DNA of 64,000 nucleotides from Urophycis tenuis (taxonomy: Eukaryota; Chordata; Actinopteri; Gadiformes; Phycidae): positions 166,001-230,000 of the forward strand of contig JAXIVH010000006.1 of the NCBI GenBank assembly GCA_036785325.1. The letters are read 5' to 3'. Every line of letters begins with the position of its first letter. Within the stretch, counting starts at the first letter, position 1. The notes beneath the pieces are model-generated. The model searched no databases. It was not told the origin of the DNA and saw only the letters and a list, made by a program, of their open reading frames with translations. Shown here piece by piece: positions 23,162-34,370 of this stretch. The position numbers and the translations under genes were made by a program.

Positions 23162-24380
23162 CAGTTTCTTTGCACGGTAAAGTTAATAGAGCGGAGCCCG
23201 GTAGAAGTCTTGACAATGAGCAGTGGTTCTCAAACTTTTTACCATGAGTACCACCTAAGAAATTATTTGGCCCTCGAAGTACCTACGGAATTAAAAGTCT
23301 AGTAGCGTAGGCCTATAACTACATAGAGTTTACACAGAGGGCATTAATACTAAGAATATGATTTATTATTCACATAACTTTACTTGACTGAAGCAACGAA
23401 ACACTTGCAACGTGACAATACTAACAACTGAACTGCATCAAAACATAGGCCTACCCTGCAAATGGGGATATCAGGCATATCAAATAGGCCTACCAGTCAA
23501 TCTAGTGAGGTTGTTAACAAGTGTTAAAACATTAACAGCACTGAATCATCACTTTCGAAACTGGAGACAACCAATCGTGAGGTCAATTGCTCTGCATCAA
23601 AACATTCAAAATATTGAACATGAATATTCAAATACTGGAGTCAAAAAATCTTGTTTTAATCAATTGCAGTGCATTAATGATGTCCTATAATAACAAAATG
23701 CACCCGAGACAGTGACATGTCTGTAGCTATGACATGTCCGCTATTCTGCTGCAGCAGAGGAAACTCTGCCGTTCTCAGCTCCACGGCCACGACCGCTAAA
23801 ATGCGGGACGATACTGTAAACCGGTGCGTGTTTATCAAAGCTTGGTCGCCGTGCAGAGTCACCAGTCGGTTCGGGCTGCGTTCAAAAGGCCTCAGGCAGT
23901 GATCACTGCTCCAGTATAATCGGTAAACCTGAAACTCACCCAGTGATAAACGTTCCGCGGTGCAAAAATAAGGGCGAATAAAATGCGTTATTTTTGTGTC
24001 ATTCATTCATCTTAATGAAAGCGTTAAAGTCCCGGCCCTAGTTTTAACGTAACTTTAGTATAAGAAGACTATGTTGCGGCCCAACAGTACTTTATGCTAG
24101 CTGCCATGCTAACAGGGGCCGCCAAGCCGGCTAAACAGTAAATCAGAATAAAATGTTCAAACTTACAGCTTCCGCGTTCGTAGTTGGATCGCGGACAGTT
24201 GGTACCGATCCATTTTTAATCCGCAGGGATTTAGCAAATCCAGTTTTATACTGTCCCTCGTTGATGAAGCAGTCCAACGTGAAATGGTTAGCACACACAT
24301 ACAGCACTTTGGGAACTGCTGTAGGGACATCACCATCAAAAATTAAATTCACCCATTGAGTCCTCAGAACCTCCGAAGAG

Positions 24381-25555
24381 TAGGGTTGGGTATCGTTTGG
24401 GTTTTATCCGATACCGGTGCTTACTCGGTACTTTTTAAACGGTTCCGGTGCTAAAACGGTTCTCGAACCGGTGTTTAAAAAAACGAAACCGCACACACTT
24501 TGTCAAAAAACAATAGCCTACCCTTTTATTTCCAGGGCCAAATTACACACAATATAAAATAAAGCAATATAATTTAAGATAATATAAAATACGAATTCAC
24601 ATTTACGTCACATCAAATAAAACAATATTGTATCAAATATGAGTACTGAAATTAACAGTGCAGCACCTTAAATATTAACAAAACATACATAATATAAAAC
24701 ACACACATAGAGGGATGTTTACTCACGGTGTTTATTTAAAAGCCGAGCAATGCACCGTCTTCGATAACTTGCGGGATGCAGCAAGCACTTCAGCAGCAGC
24801 AGCAGCCGGACTCACAGCCTGGGAGTCTGCTGCTGCTGCTGAAGTGCTTGCTGCATCCCGCAAGTTATCAAACACGGGGCATTGCTCGGCTTTTAAATAA
24901 ACACCGTGAGTTGGACTCCCAGGCAGGGAGTCCGGCTGCTGCTGCTGAAGTGTTTGCTGCATCCCGCAAGTTATCGAACACGGTGCATTGCTCGGCTTTT
25001 AAATAAACACCGTGAGTTGGACTCCCAGGCTGGGAGTCCGGCTGCTGCTGCTGAAGTGCTTGCTGCATCCCGCAAGTTATCGAACACGGACAGTGCATTG
25101 CTCCGCTTTTAAATAAACACCGTGAGTCGTTAGGTGTTTACTTAAATTTGAGGTGTTACCTCCTTTGCACGATATCGCTTTATTGCACCTGTTGCATGTT
25201 GCAGAGTCGGAATCATTGGATGTGAAATGTAGCCAAACCTTCGATCTTTCCTCCCACTGCTATCAGTTCTGATGATCTGATCAACAAGTGTGCAGCGTAG
25301 CGGCACTGACGTCACGCAGGTTGACGCCGCCCGCAGCCCCATGTAACGAGTCCAAATAAGAACGCACATTTCGGTGCGTCATTTCGGTTCCTGACTTTTT
25401 TTTTAACAAGAAATGACGCATTGACTTTTTTTTAACAAAAAAAAAGTCAGGAACCGAAATGAGGCACCGAAATTTGCGTTCTTATTCGGTCTCGTTACAA
25501 CCGTTTATGTCGGAACCGGTGCCCTACTGGAACCGAGTTTCGGTGCTCAACCCTA
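24381..25555. mobile_element. hAT-type non-autonomous element with perfect 8-bp duplication
   Basis: The ends are TAGGGTTGGGTATCG and the inverse of TAGGGTTGAGCACCG. CCGAAGAG is duplicated exactly at 24373-24380 and 25556-25563. Removing the element and one CCGAAGAG restores the THAP frame, which proves the boundaries. There is no transposase. The interior has a block of inverted and direct repeats (24715-25135) and a hairpin near 25360-25480 (AAAAAGTCAGGAACCGAAAT type arms). Confidence 0.93.
24715..25135. repeat. Tandem and inverted 110-bp repeat with CAG/CTG core
   Basis: One unit, TTTATTTAAAAGCCGAGCAA followed by ACTTGCGGGATGCAGCAAGC and a GCAGCAGCAG run, occurs once in one direction and then about three times in the opposite direction, separated by GACTCCCAGGCTGGGAGTC-type short palindromes. 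It lies wholly inside the hAT element. Frames across it (alanine-rich) are artefacts of the CAG repeats. Confidence 0.85.
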
Positions 25556-26046
25556 CCGAAGAGGGAGGTTTATAAGAGTTGTGTGCTCATTTGTGCAGCC
25601 AACAACAGAGCAACCACTTCTTCCAGCTCGTACCTTCGCCATTGTGCCAACCGGAGCAATGCTAGCGAGCGGAATAATGGCGGTGTTTAGAAACGTCGTT
25701 AGGGCGTGGCAAAAACCTTCACCGGAGGCGTTGCCACCAGCCTGAGGGGCAGCGGCCGAGTCTGTTGCTGACGTCAGTAGCAGACCATTTTTCAACCAGC
25801 CTGTTTTAGCACACATTTTCTAAAGACTGAGAAAGCAAAAAAAGGAGAGGATGAACTTTTTTCATATCAGGAGGGATTGTAGACAGGCCGGGGATGCATA
25901 TTATTGATAGAAAACCGCTCTAAAGTGCATTTTGCATAATATGGGACCTTTAACGATTGCTTCAACTTTATAAAAAAAATCGTACATACTCCGCGTAACA
26001 CTAGAAGGCGCTCGCGTACCACAGATTGAGAACCATTGCACTAGAG

Positions 26047-27190
26047 GTCTCATCATGACATGCAAATCACTCACCTCTGATTGGAACAGCACTGTGACGG
26101 ACAGTGCTGTTAGCCAATCAGTGTGCTGTTAGCCAATTTAAACTTTACTTTGTGTTTCTTGGTTAAATATTGATGTTGTAAGGCTCCACAATGTTTTAAA
26201 TGTTTAGCTTTTGTTGAAGCTAGCCTTGACTAGATTTGGGGTGGCATCACACAGTCTGAGCAGGGCTTATTTCGTCATGAGTTGAAATCAAAATATAAGA
26301 TGTGGGTATAAAACAAAAACTGTTGTATCTCAAAGTTTAAATAACATCAAACATCTGTTTGGATATCAAAAGATATGCTGTTGCATCAGCATTCACTCTA
26401 ATAAGAAGAAGTATGCATCTATGTAATTATTACTCTGGTTGCAGCAACGTAAGTAACTAAAATATTGCATTTTCTGAATAAACTACATTTGGGAGCTGAC
26501 ACCTGTTAGCTGCTCTAGCTGCGAGCTCCTGCTACAACAACAACTCAGCTATCCGTCATGGTGAGAGTGTCAAGAAAGGGAGTGAGCAGCTCGGAATCCA
26601 GCAGCTAAATATTCCTGGCCAACGCCGGGTGCAGCCAAAGCCAGTGGCAGCTCAAGCACTGTTCCATTAAAAAGCCAAGTACTTTCCAAATGTCTGTAAA
26701 TGTTGTCCCGAAAAAGATATGCATTGTGAAGTTGAAATAAGTTTCTACAACAGTACAGAAGTATGCTAAAAAAAACTTGAGAATAAAGAGAAAAGTGAGA
26801 TACCAACGGAGTGAGAGCCAGCACTCACACTAAAAATATGGAGACACAAGACAACAAACGAATAAAAAAAGCCAACATGGCGGTCCAGTGATTGCACCCT
26901 GAGCCCAGGCGTTTTGAAAAACGGCTATTTAAATACATTTTCAACATTTAATTTGTCCAAAGCGACTTCCAATAAGTGCATTTGTCAGAAGATTGCTGTT
27001 AATACAGTAAGCAGTCACCAGAATAAGTTTCAAGCATTCCAATTGCTAGGTAAGGAGATAAATAAATATCTCCTGTAGTTATAGTTTCCTGTGTTAGGTT
27101 GTGTAGAAATGCAGGAATTTATGAATTTTTATACATACAATTTTATACAATTTTTATTCCTTTTTATACTTTTAAAAAGGCTCAAACTCA
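26047..27190. other. Intronic DNA with a small L2-tail fragment
   Basis: Near 26930-26985 the words TCCAAAGCGACTTCCAATAA and GCATTTGTCAGAAG resemble the 3' tail shared by fish L2 elements and some SINEs. Nothing else is recognisable. Confidence 0.4.
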
Positions 27191-27478
27191 AACCCTGCAC
27201 TAGTGGTTCCCATTGTGTGCCCCTCTCTTGCACTCAATCCCTCCACCTCCCTTGAATATGAATATAAATATGCACAATTGTTTTTTATAACTTTTTTGTT
27301 TGCACATTTGTCATCTCGCACTTTATGTCTCTGTTTGTTTACATTGTATATACATTTTTATAGTCACTGTTTGGTTTGGTTTGTTTGTTGCAAACCATGC
27401 ACCTTCTACATCAAAACAAATTCCTTGTTCGTGTAAAATGTTTCCTGGCAATAAAACTTTCTGATTTTGATTTCAGAT
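27190..27478 (+). mobile_element. LINE 3' UTR fragment
   Basis: TTTGCACATTTGTCATCTCG and similar phrases lead to AAACAAATTCCTTGTTCGTG, TGGCAATAAAACTTTCTGAT and a TGATTT tail. This is the standard 3' end of a truncated fish LINE. It is one of the few sense-oriented pieces in this snph intron and ends about 320 bases before the last exon. Confidence 0.7.
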
Positions 27479-27795
27479 TTTTACTGTTTTCTATGCCCCC
27501 CTCTCCAAGTAGAGCAGGCTAGTTTTGGGCCTGCTTTACCTGCCTCTGTATTAGACTAGAATATACACAAGTCCTCATCAAGAGCTGAGGGAATCCAAGT
27601 TGCCTGTCAATCACTTGAAACATTTCTCATTAGCAGACAAATGTAGGGAAGGAGGGAGCAGAGAGGGAGTGGATGCTTTTTTGTGACTTATCTAGAGCAG
27701 TTTTAATAACTCACTGTTTATACAATACTTATACTGTAGCTACAAACCTTTGTAAACCTTTTTCCTTCTTCTCCTCCTCCCTCACTTCCTCTCAG

Positions 27796-29782
27796 AGACA
27801 TAGAGATTGATGAGTTGAGAGGCCAGCTGTCAAGAATGCAGGAGGATTGGATCGAAGAAGAGTGTCAACGGGTGGAGGCCCAGTTGGCTCTGAAAGAGGC
27901 GCAGCATGAGATTCAGGAGCTCAAGAATGCCGTGGACACCGTCCGCAACAGCCTGAGTGATGCCGGGGGGCTTAGTGGGGATGAAGGAGTCCAGAAGTAC
28001 TTCCAGGACATTAATGCCCAGAACCACAAGCTGGAAAACCTACTGCTCAACATGGAGCTAGCCCAGGCCAGTGTGGCCAAGGAGGGTGGGGATGTGCCTA
28101 CATGCCGTGCCAGGGTCGGTGGATCAGCCCCTGCTTCGGTATCGGGGGAGAGTCCTGGAGCAATTCCCAGACTTCCAGTGGGAAGAAGGGCAGCATGCTC
28201 CTGTGATGTCTCTCCTGCTCACTCACTTCCACGGAGCTCAACGTACACCAAGCTGAGCGAACAAGTGTTGGCAGAACGAAGCAGAAACGGATCAGGCTTT
28301 CGTTGCTCATCTAGGGATGGAACTCAGGACAATGGCTTTGTGTGCTGTGGGGAAAGCAACATCCCTTGCCGAGCTGACCTGCTGCTGGAGGCTGCCTTTC
28401 TGTCAGAGGAGACAACCTCACTACTCAACTCCTATTCCCAGACTTTTCCCAATTCCTTAACCAACTCCCTTCCCCACAGCTATTCCAACAACCTGCCTCA
28501 CACTTTACCCCATAACCTTGCCTACACCATGCCCCACTCTTCAACCTATGAGAAGCTGTGCACAGGGGACCGACTGGCCCCATTCCATTGTGCCCTGGGT
28601 GGAGTGAACAGTGCTAGCCACCCTTGCTTGTCCCACCACCACCTCTTCCTGCACCACCTGCGGGAGATGGGCATCCAGACAGAAAGCTGCCCTGTTCCCA
28701 CCACAACCGGTTACCCTTCTGACCTGGACACCATCGCTGAGCAACGCACTTTCCGCTCACAGGCCTGCAGTCCCACTTCCAACTGGATGTCGGATGAGGG
28801 TGAAGAAGACCTAGACTCCATCACCACAATGACTTCAATAATGACTGCAACGATCATGACCACAGCCACTGGACCAATCCCTGTCTCCAAAACTCTGCTT
28901 TCACCCTTACCACATCCGTCCACTATGTCCTCCTCCATGGAGATTCCTCATGATGGCAAGGAAGAAGTTGAAACAGGAAAGAAGGAGAAACAGGAAATTG
29001 AAGAAAAAGAGAAGGAAATTTGTTCGGTGGACAAACCAGATATAGAAACATCATCAGAGTTGGTGGAAGAGAGGTTGTCAGAAGCTTCTGAGAAAGTAGT
29101 ACATTTAGAACCAGAAAGGTTGGATGAGAACCTTTGTGAGGAATCTCAGCAGGTGAACAGAGCTAAATCCCATGAGAGGAAATATCAGGGTGCGTTAAAG
29201 GTAGATTTACCAGAGTCGACAGCAGGGTGCGAGGGTAGTCTGGATTTAGGTGGGGGCACTAGAAAGAGCCAGCTAGGAGAGATTTGGGAAGGAATCCCTA
29301 GTAGTTGGAGTGAGACACAGCTAGAGTTGGAGGAAGTAGCTGTATGCACACAGGCAGGGGCTACACAGGGCAATCCAAGTTACCCAGAGATGTCACCAGG
29401 TGTAGAAACACCTCAAACTTCCCAGCCAAAGAGACATACCACCCAAGAGCAGACAGTGTGTCTCACCAGAGAGAGGATCCACATTGAAGACAGTGGAGCC
29501 ATAGGTGGTTCTGTAGAACCAGAATATGAGCCAGACTCTGGTACAGTTCAGAAAAGCTACTGGAGCCGCCATTTTCTTGTAGACCTACTTGCGGTGGCTG
29601 TGCCAATGGTCCCAACGGTGGCATGGCTCTGTCGCGGTCCTGTACGCAATGAACAGCCCATGTATCATATTGGATCATTGTTACGCGGCTGCTGCACGGT
29701 AGCCCTACACTCTCTGCGCCGGGGAGGCGGCCTGAGACACTACCCCGCGGGCGGGGGGGATCTGGGGGGAACGCAAATATGA
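27796..29782 (+). CDS. snph: Syntaphilin, last and largest coding exon
   Basis: Syntaphilin is a neuronal protein that docks mitochondria on axonal microtubules and was first found as a syntaxin-1-binding clamp. The exon follows CTTCCTCTCAG and completes the split Arg codon of exon 3. With exons 1-3 it gives 805 residues, against roughly 500 in mammals. SRMQEDWIEEECQRVEAQLA continues the coiled coil (about residues 120-230), then KYFQDINAQNHKLENLL, then SSTYTKLSEQ, all syntaphilin hallmarks. The long middle is serine- and histidine-rich and then acidic with a KE-rich run, and explains the extra length. The C-terminus has KSYWSRHFLVDLLAVAVPMV, a tail-anchor membrane segment at about residues 738-757, then HIGSLLRGCCTVALHSLRR. 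The frame is intact. Syntabulin was considered and is a poorer match. The gene converges on sdcbp2. Confidence 0.95.
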
Positions 29783-30129
29783 AAGGAGGGCACCTGTCTA
29801 AAATACAATTGCAGCCCAGCTGTAGCAGATTAAGCTATGCCTCCAAATTATACCATGTCTGATTCAGCAAAGTTAAAGGAGGACGTTAATAATGACTTAG
29901 GTTATTAGATTAGGCTTTGATGTGATTAACTTAAAAGAAAAATCTACATGAAAATCTAAACGATATATATGATTGTTGTGGCTATATGAGTAAAATAACA
30001 ATAAATTAATTTTAACCGAATTAGGCTATGATATAAATCATTGTTTTTCTCAGATAAATTGATCACCATCAATATTGGTCTACTTATGAGTCTCACCACT
30101 CACTAACTTTGGATGAAGAGCCTCACTAA
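29783..30129 (+). other. snph: snph 3' UTR start
   Basis: AT-rich non-coding sequence directly after the snph stop. An AATAAA is present at about 30000 (CAATAAATTAATTTTAACC). Where the transcript really ends is not decidable here, because a MITE begins at 30130 and AT-rich DNA continues to 33 kb. Confidence 0.4.
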
Positions 30130-30872
30130 GGGCGTATTCACACCAGGAAAGTCCTTTGGTCCGCTTATTTAGTCCGGACCAAATACAATGTTTCTTTTTT
30201 GGTTTGGTGCGGTTCCTGTGCACTTTTCGCAAGTGGACCAGAATTAGTCAACAAACCCACATGTGTGCAAAGATCGTTCAATCATTGGACAAAAAGCTCT
30301 GGGGTCGGGGTAAAGCGGTAAGGGAAAACAGGGGGGAAAGCGCCGGTTAAATAAACAATCATGGACGTCCAGCAGCGCGCTGCACTCGTTGTGCTGTTGT
30401 TAATTTGTTTTGTTCAGTTGCAAACGTTTCAGGCGCATTTGGAGCAACACCAGCTTCTGGTGCAACGTCAGTTCTACGATGTGCTGTTCCGTATGTTGCA
30501 ATATCGATGGAGAAGTGCTGCGATGCTGAGAAGGAGAGCTATGTGCGCGAATGGCACGCTCACCGCAATGATGAGGCGCTAATCAAACAATTATTTCCCA
30601 TAATGCGCTCGGATACGGGAGCCTGTTGCGTCCAAAAAGGCATGTGATCTTTATAACTGGGTCGGACCGAGTGCGGTCGCATTCACATATAAAGCGAACC
30701 GCTCCAGGGTCCGTTTGGAAGCGAACCGAGACCACCTCTCCGACTGGGTCTCGGTCCGACTGTTTGGTCCGCTCCAGAGTTCGATGGTTTGTGTTCACAC
30801 TAGCCCAAAAGGTCCGCACCAGCGATTTTTTTGGTTTGGTCCGAACCAAACACGGCAGGTGTGAATACGCCC
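30130..30872. mobile_element. PIF/Harbinger-like MITE
   Basis: GGGCGTATTCACACC and its inverse GGTGTGAATACGCCC form the ends, each flanked by TAA (30127-30129 and 30873-30875), the 3-bp target duplication expected of PIF/Harbinger. Sub-terminal repeats of GGTCCGGACC/TTTGGTCCG type flank an interior that carries a 73-codon frame (MDVQQRAALVVLLLICFVQL, 30361-30582). That frame may be a relic of the parent's coding region. Confidence 0.85.
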
Positions 30873-33135
30873 TAAAGCTCAAAACATTAATGCCAGGAAT
30901 GCTCTGAAAAAACAAAGAGCAGTTCTTAACTCAGGATTTCCTGGGTGTTATCTGGTTGAAAAGTAAGATAAAATGGAGCATATTCAGTTGTGAAAGACTC
31001 AGCATGCATAAAAAACAACCAGTTTGCATTATATTATGAAAAGCATATTTGTAGGATGTGTTGATGTATTTCTAATCTAAGAGAGTATACCCATTAACAT
31101 GGCTTCAACCTTTGGGGGGAGATGACCAAGACATATTTTAGAGAGCACTTCATTAAATGTTCCAATTTGACCCATACACCATGAAGCTTGAAAGCATTAA
31201 GTATACTAATTCAACTGGAATGGTATTATGTCTTGACATTAATAGAAGGCAGATGGCAAAACATAAAAATCTGTTCAGCTTTACCAGATAGTACAAATAT
31301 GTCTGTCTACCAAACAGATGCTTGTCCAGTAGTGTGCAAGGGTAATTTGAAATGCTAATCCACAACCGAATGCATTCAAATGTAGGATTCAACCCCTAAG
31401 CCTGTGCTGTATATTAACTGTGATGTTACTTCTGTTGCCAGTGTAATTAATTAGTGTCAAAGTAAGTCACTGAAATGAATACATTTTGCTCTTCACCATA
31501 TTGATTTTGTTCACATTCATAATTTAAAACAGCACAGGCACTGTTAGTGTGATGTTTGGTAGCCATAAGCAAAGGCTTTTATTGTAAATAATGGGTTGTG
31601 TTTGATCTTATGTGAATGTGGGCATAAGGAGTGTATAATGCAGCTTTGTTGAAATAGAATTGGTCTATTAAAATATGATAGTGTAATAATCTATTATAAC
31701 AATAATGATCTGACACGTCCTCCAACTGGCAGCTCAGCAGTCACCAGATATTAATTTCTGGTGAAGAACCTGAAAGAACAACTGTCAGTCTATATCAGTT
31801 TATATATTGTTTCATTATTTGTTTAACCCTTGTTCATAGTGAGGAGATACTGCTGAATGAATCCTAATGCTTGTTAATCATATGCTCCAAAGGTTTGCAC
31901 TACTGTTCACTTTATGAATTGAAGTTATTACTTGAAGTCAGGATTGTATGTGTATCCAAAATGTTGTTTGTCCACCTAAACCTGTCTAATTGTGTGCAAT
32001 ATGATTATGTCGAACAGAGTATCACGTTCATTCAATGGAAACATACTGGACAGAATCACATAAAAAGGGTAAGCTCTATATAAACTTAAAAGCTTCAACA
32101 CAATTACAATAAATGTAAAGAAGTCATATGAAAAGAAACATAATCAAAGCTGCTTCTCTTTAGGTATTCACAGAACGCACCACTGACAAAACAAATTCCA
32201 TTTAAGTACTATTGTAAGCATTAGCACCAAGCTTATCTCATACAGGCATTAGGCAAGGCACCCTTAAAATGGTTGTAAGGCGTAGGTCTTTAGTCCTATG
32301 TGGAAATTTGTAGTGAATTCCAGTCATTGTTTATGAGTAGATGCTGTTTATCTATGTTGTGCCCCCTTTTGTAAAGTGGTGCCTATAGGGCTAAGCTGAG
32401 AAAATATTGAAAATGCCCCTGTGATGTAATTTGTGGAGCAATTTGCACTAAACACCCCTTACTCAAGGGGGATGTCATATGTGCCTGGTTTCTAGGCTGT
32501 GGACCCCTCTTAAGCAGACTTTGCTCATTGAAATATGTTGACAGTTTTCATTTTCGAAAAATTCAGGACAGGATTTTGAGTCAGGCACATATATAGAGCA
32601 TGTGTATCACATTTCGTGTCACAGGAACTGTCAATGACACACACACACACACACGTTAGTAGACAAATCCAAGTAATTTTCTCAGGATCACTTGGTGGCG
32701 TTGAATGTTGTTTGAGTGCAATTATAAGCATTAGCGCTTAGCATAGCTTTTTTTTTTTTAAGTAGATAATGTGATTAAGCTATTGACACCAAGCCACCAT
32801 GCTATTACCTAGATTCAGGGCCCAGTCTCATTCTCAATAGATTTGTGATTTATTGAATATTGCAAAATTGTTATATTTGTTTAAGTCAACCATTTTTTAT
32901 GTAATCAAAATGTATTTTTACTTTTAATTAGACATGACCATAGAGCATGTGTACCAAATTTGCTGTTGGATATCACATTCTTTTTGTTTTTGTCTGAATT
33001 ATTTAGAAATTGCGATTTCATGTTTTAAAATACAAAATCGGTTCATATTGATAATTTAGGAAGTGTTTTTAACTGATAGTTTAAGTAACTTTATTTTCAA
33101 GTATGCTACATGGCAGGCATATAGCACAGATGAAA
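30873..33135. other. Long AT-rich region, no gene recognised
   Basis: No open frame of note, no repeat ends, and a short (CA)n tract at 32637-32655. Part of it could be a long snph 3' UTR. Confidence 0.4.
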
Positions 33136-33139
33136 TTGC

Positions 33140-34370
33140 AGTTCTCAAAATGAACAATCAGACAAACAAACAGACAGTGTACAGACAACACAAAAATACA
33201 AGTACGAAATACAAAATACAAAAGTGAAAGTGAGGTAGTGCATTGTAGTAGTGCAAAAAGTGCAGATACTGTGAAGTGGCAAAGTGGAGTGTGCAGTTCC
33301 TGAGTCAGAGTTCAAAGTTTGTGAGTGGTGGTGGGAGGGAGATGGTCTGAGGTCAGATGATGCTGGTGGGTGTGAGGTTAGAGTCTGGGGCAGGGGGCAG
33401 AGGAGGGAGGAGGGCCAGGGGCAGAGCAGGGAGGGAGTTGAGCCTCCGGACCGCCTGGTGAAAGAAGCTGTCTTTGAGCCTGCCGGTTCTAGCCCGGAGA
33501 CTCTGCAGTCTCCTCCCATGACGGCAGAAGGCTGAAGATACTGTGGGATGGGTGGGTGGGGTCACCAGCAATCCTGATGGCTTTGCTGGTGAGGCGGGTG
33601 TTGTAAATGTCCAGTAGGGGGGGGGGGGGGAGAGACACCAATGATCCTCTCAGCTGCTCTCACTATGTGCTGCAGAATCTTGCAGCAGGACACGGTGCAG
33701 GCACTGTACCACACAATCAGTACGTTTACATGCAGCAAGAAATTCGAATTTTTAATCGTATAAGACATCGTTAGGACTTTTTAAGTGCATGTAAACACCT
33801 TAATCCGACCTACTTCGGACCTACTTCGGACATCTCAAAATCGGATAACAACAACAGTTCATAGTCGGACTTTTATCGGCATGTATACTCAGCAATCGGA
33901 TCTGAATCGGATTTTGCATTCTGCGCATGCGCAGTGCCATTCTGCACATGCGCAGCGCCACATAGCGTCCAGAGTCAGCCCATGCTCCGGCTGTTAATCC
34001 GATTCTCTGAAAGGCATGTATACTCGGACAAGTGATCCGGTCTTACGCATGTCATTATCTGATCCGATCAGAAATTTGAATTTCTTGCTGCTATGTAAAC
34101 GTACTGAGTGATGCAGCTGGTCAGGAGGCTCTCGATGGTGCCTCTGTAGAACGTGTGCATGATAGTGGATGAGGCTCCAGCTCTTCTCAGTTTGCGGAGG
34201 AAGTACAGGTGCTGTTGGGCTTTTTTGGCCAGGTCTTTGGTCTTCGGAGATGTGCACACCCAGGAACTTGGTGCTGCTCACTCTCTCCACTGCGGCATCG
34301 TCGATGATGAGTGGAGCATGCTGTGTGTGCATTCTCCTGAAGTCCACAACAATCATTGATAGGAACAATG
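33140..34370 (-). mobile_element. LINE 3' end (Rex1/L2-like), split by a MITE
   Basis: Read right to left: IVVDFRRMHTQHAPLIIDD, VERVSSTKFLGVHISED, AKKAQQHLYFLRKLRRAG, HTFYRGTIESLLTSCIT. After the MITE come WYSACTVSCCKILQHIVR and RRLQSLRARTGRLKDSFF, then a 3' UTR. These are the conserved RT C-terminal phrases of this fish LINE group. Frames are broken. Confidence 0.8.
33718..34106. mobile_element. MITE with CAGTACGTTTACAT ends
   Basis: CAGTACGTTTACATGCAGCA and the inverse of it (on the + strand TGCTGCTATGTAAACGTACTG, one base different) bound 389 bases. It sits inside the LINE coding region between SCIT and VWYSA, so the LINE frame defines its limits. The flanking three bases (AAT and AGT on +) are a decayed 3-bp duplication. 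The interior repeats TCGGA/TCCGA words and TGCGCATGCGCA. A PIF/Harbinger origin is possible. Confidence 0.8.

Larger units (their letters stand above)
24167..25642 (-). pseudogene. THAP-domain exon, interrupted by a hAT element
   Basis: The frame starts MAKVRAGRSGCSVVGC and runs to NLPLRS at 25556. It resumes at 24380 with EVLRTQWVNLIFDGDVP, then LYVCANHFTLDCFINEGQY and NGSVPTVRDP, ending at a GTAAGT donor (24166-24161). C-x4-C, the mid-domain W and C-x2-H followed by F form the THAP C2CH DNA-binding pattern. The frame is intact apart from the 1175-bp insertion with its 8-bp duplication. THAP proteins bind transposon ends or promoters. Here it is the N-terminus of a transposase. Confidence 0.6.
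24027..25949 (-). mobile_element. THAP-type TTAA transposon, deleted copy
   Basis: The right end on the - strand is TTAA then AAGGTCCCATATTATGCAAA, a very common teleost repeat end. The left end is TTAA (24023-24026) followed by AGTCCCGG, a decayed version. It contains a THAP exon with a splice donor but none of the downstream exons, so it is an internally deleted derivative. TTAA target sites plus THAP suggest the Kolobok superfamily; that assignment is inference. Confidence 0.55.
23221..26038. mobile_element. Outer hAT-like element, host of nested insertions
   Basis: The left end CAGTGGTTCTCAAACTTTTT faces the inverse right end, which reads CAATGGTTCTCAATCTGTGG on the - strand. These are hAT-type inverted ends. 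The 8-base flanks (ACAATGAG and CACTAGAG) agree only in part, so the target duplication is decayed or the pairing is wrong. The element interior is split by the TTAA element at 24027-25949. No transposase is recognisable. Confidence 0.55.

Noticed and set aside
24715..25135. CRISPR-like array
   Set aside because: The repeats are about 110 bp, partly inverted, lack unique spacers of constant length and lie inside a eukaryotic hAT element.
23213..26046. Perfect target duplication of the outer hAT-like element
   Set aside because: The 8-base flanks ACAATGAG and CACTAGAG agree only at the last three positions, so it was not counted as evidence.
27796..29782. Syntabulin instead of syntaphilin
   Set aside because: KEVCIRHL, DRLQDR, SSTYTKLS and the WSRHFLVDLLAV...AWLCR tail all match syntaphilin better than its paralogue.
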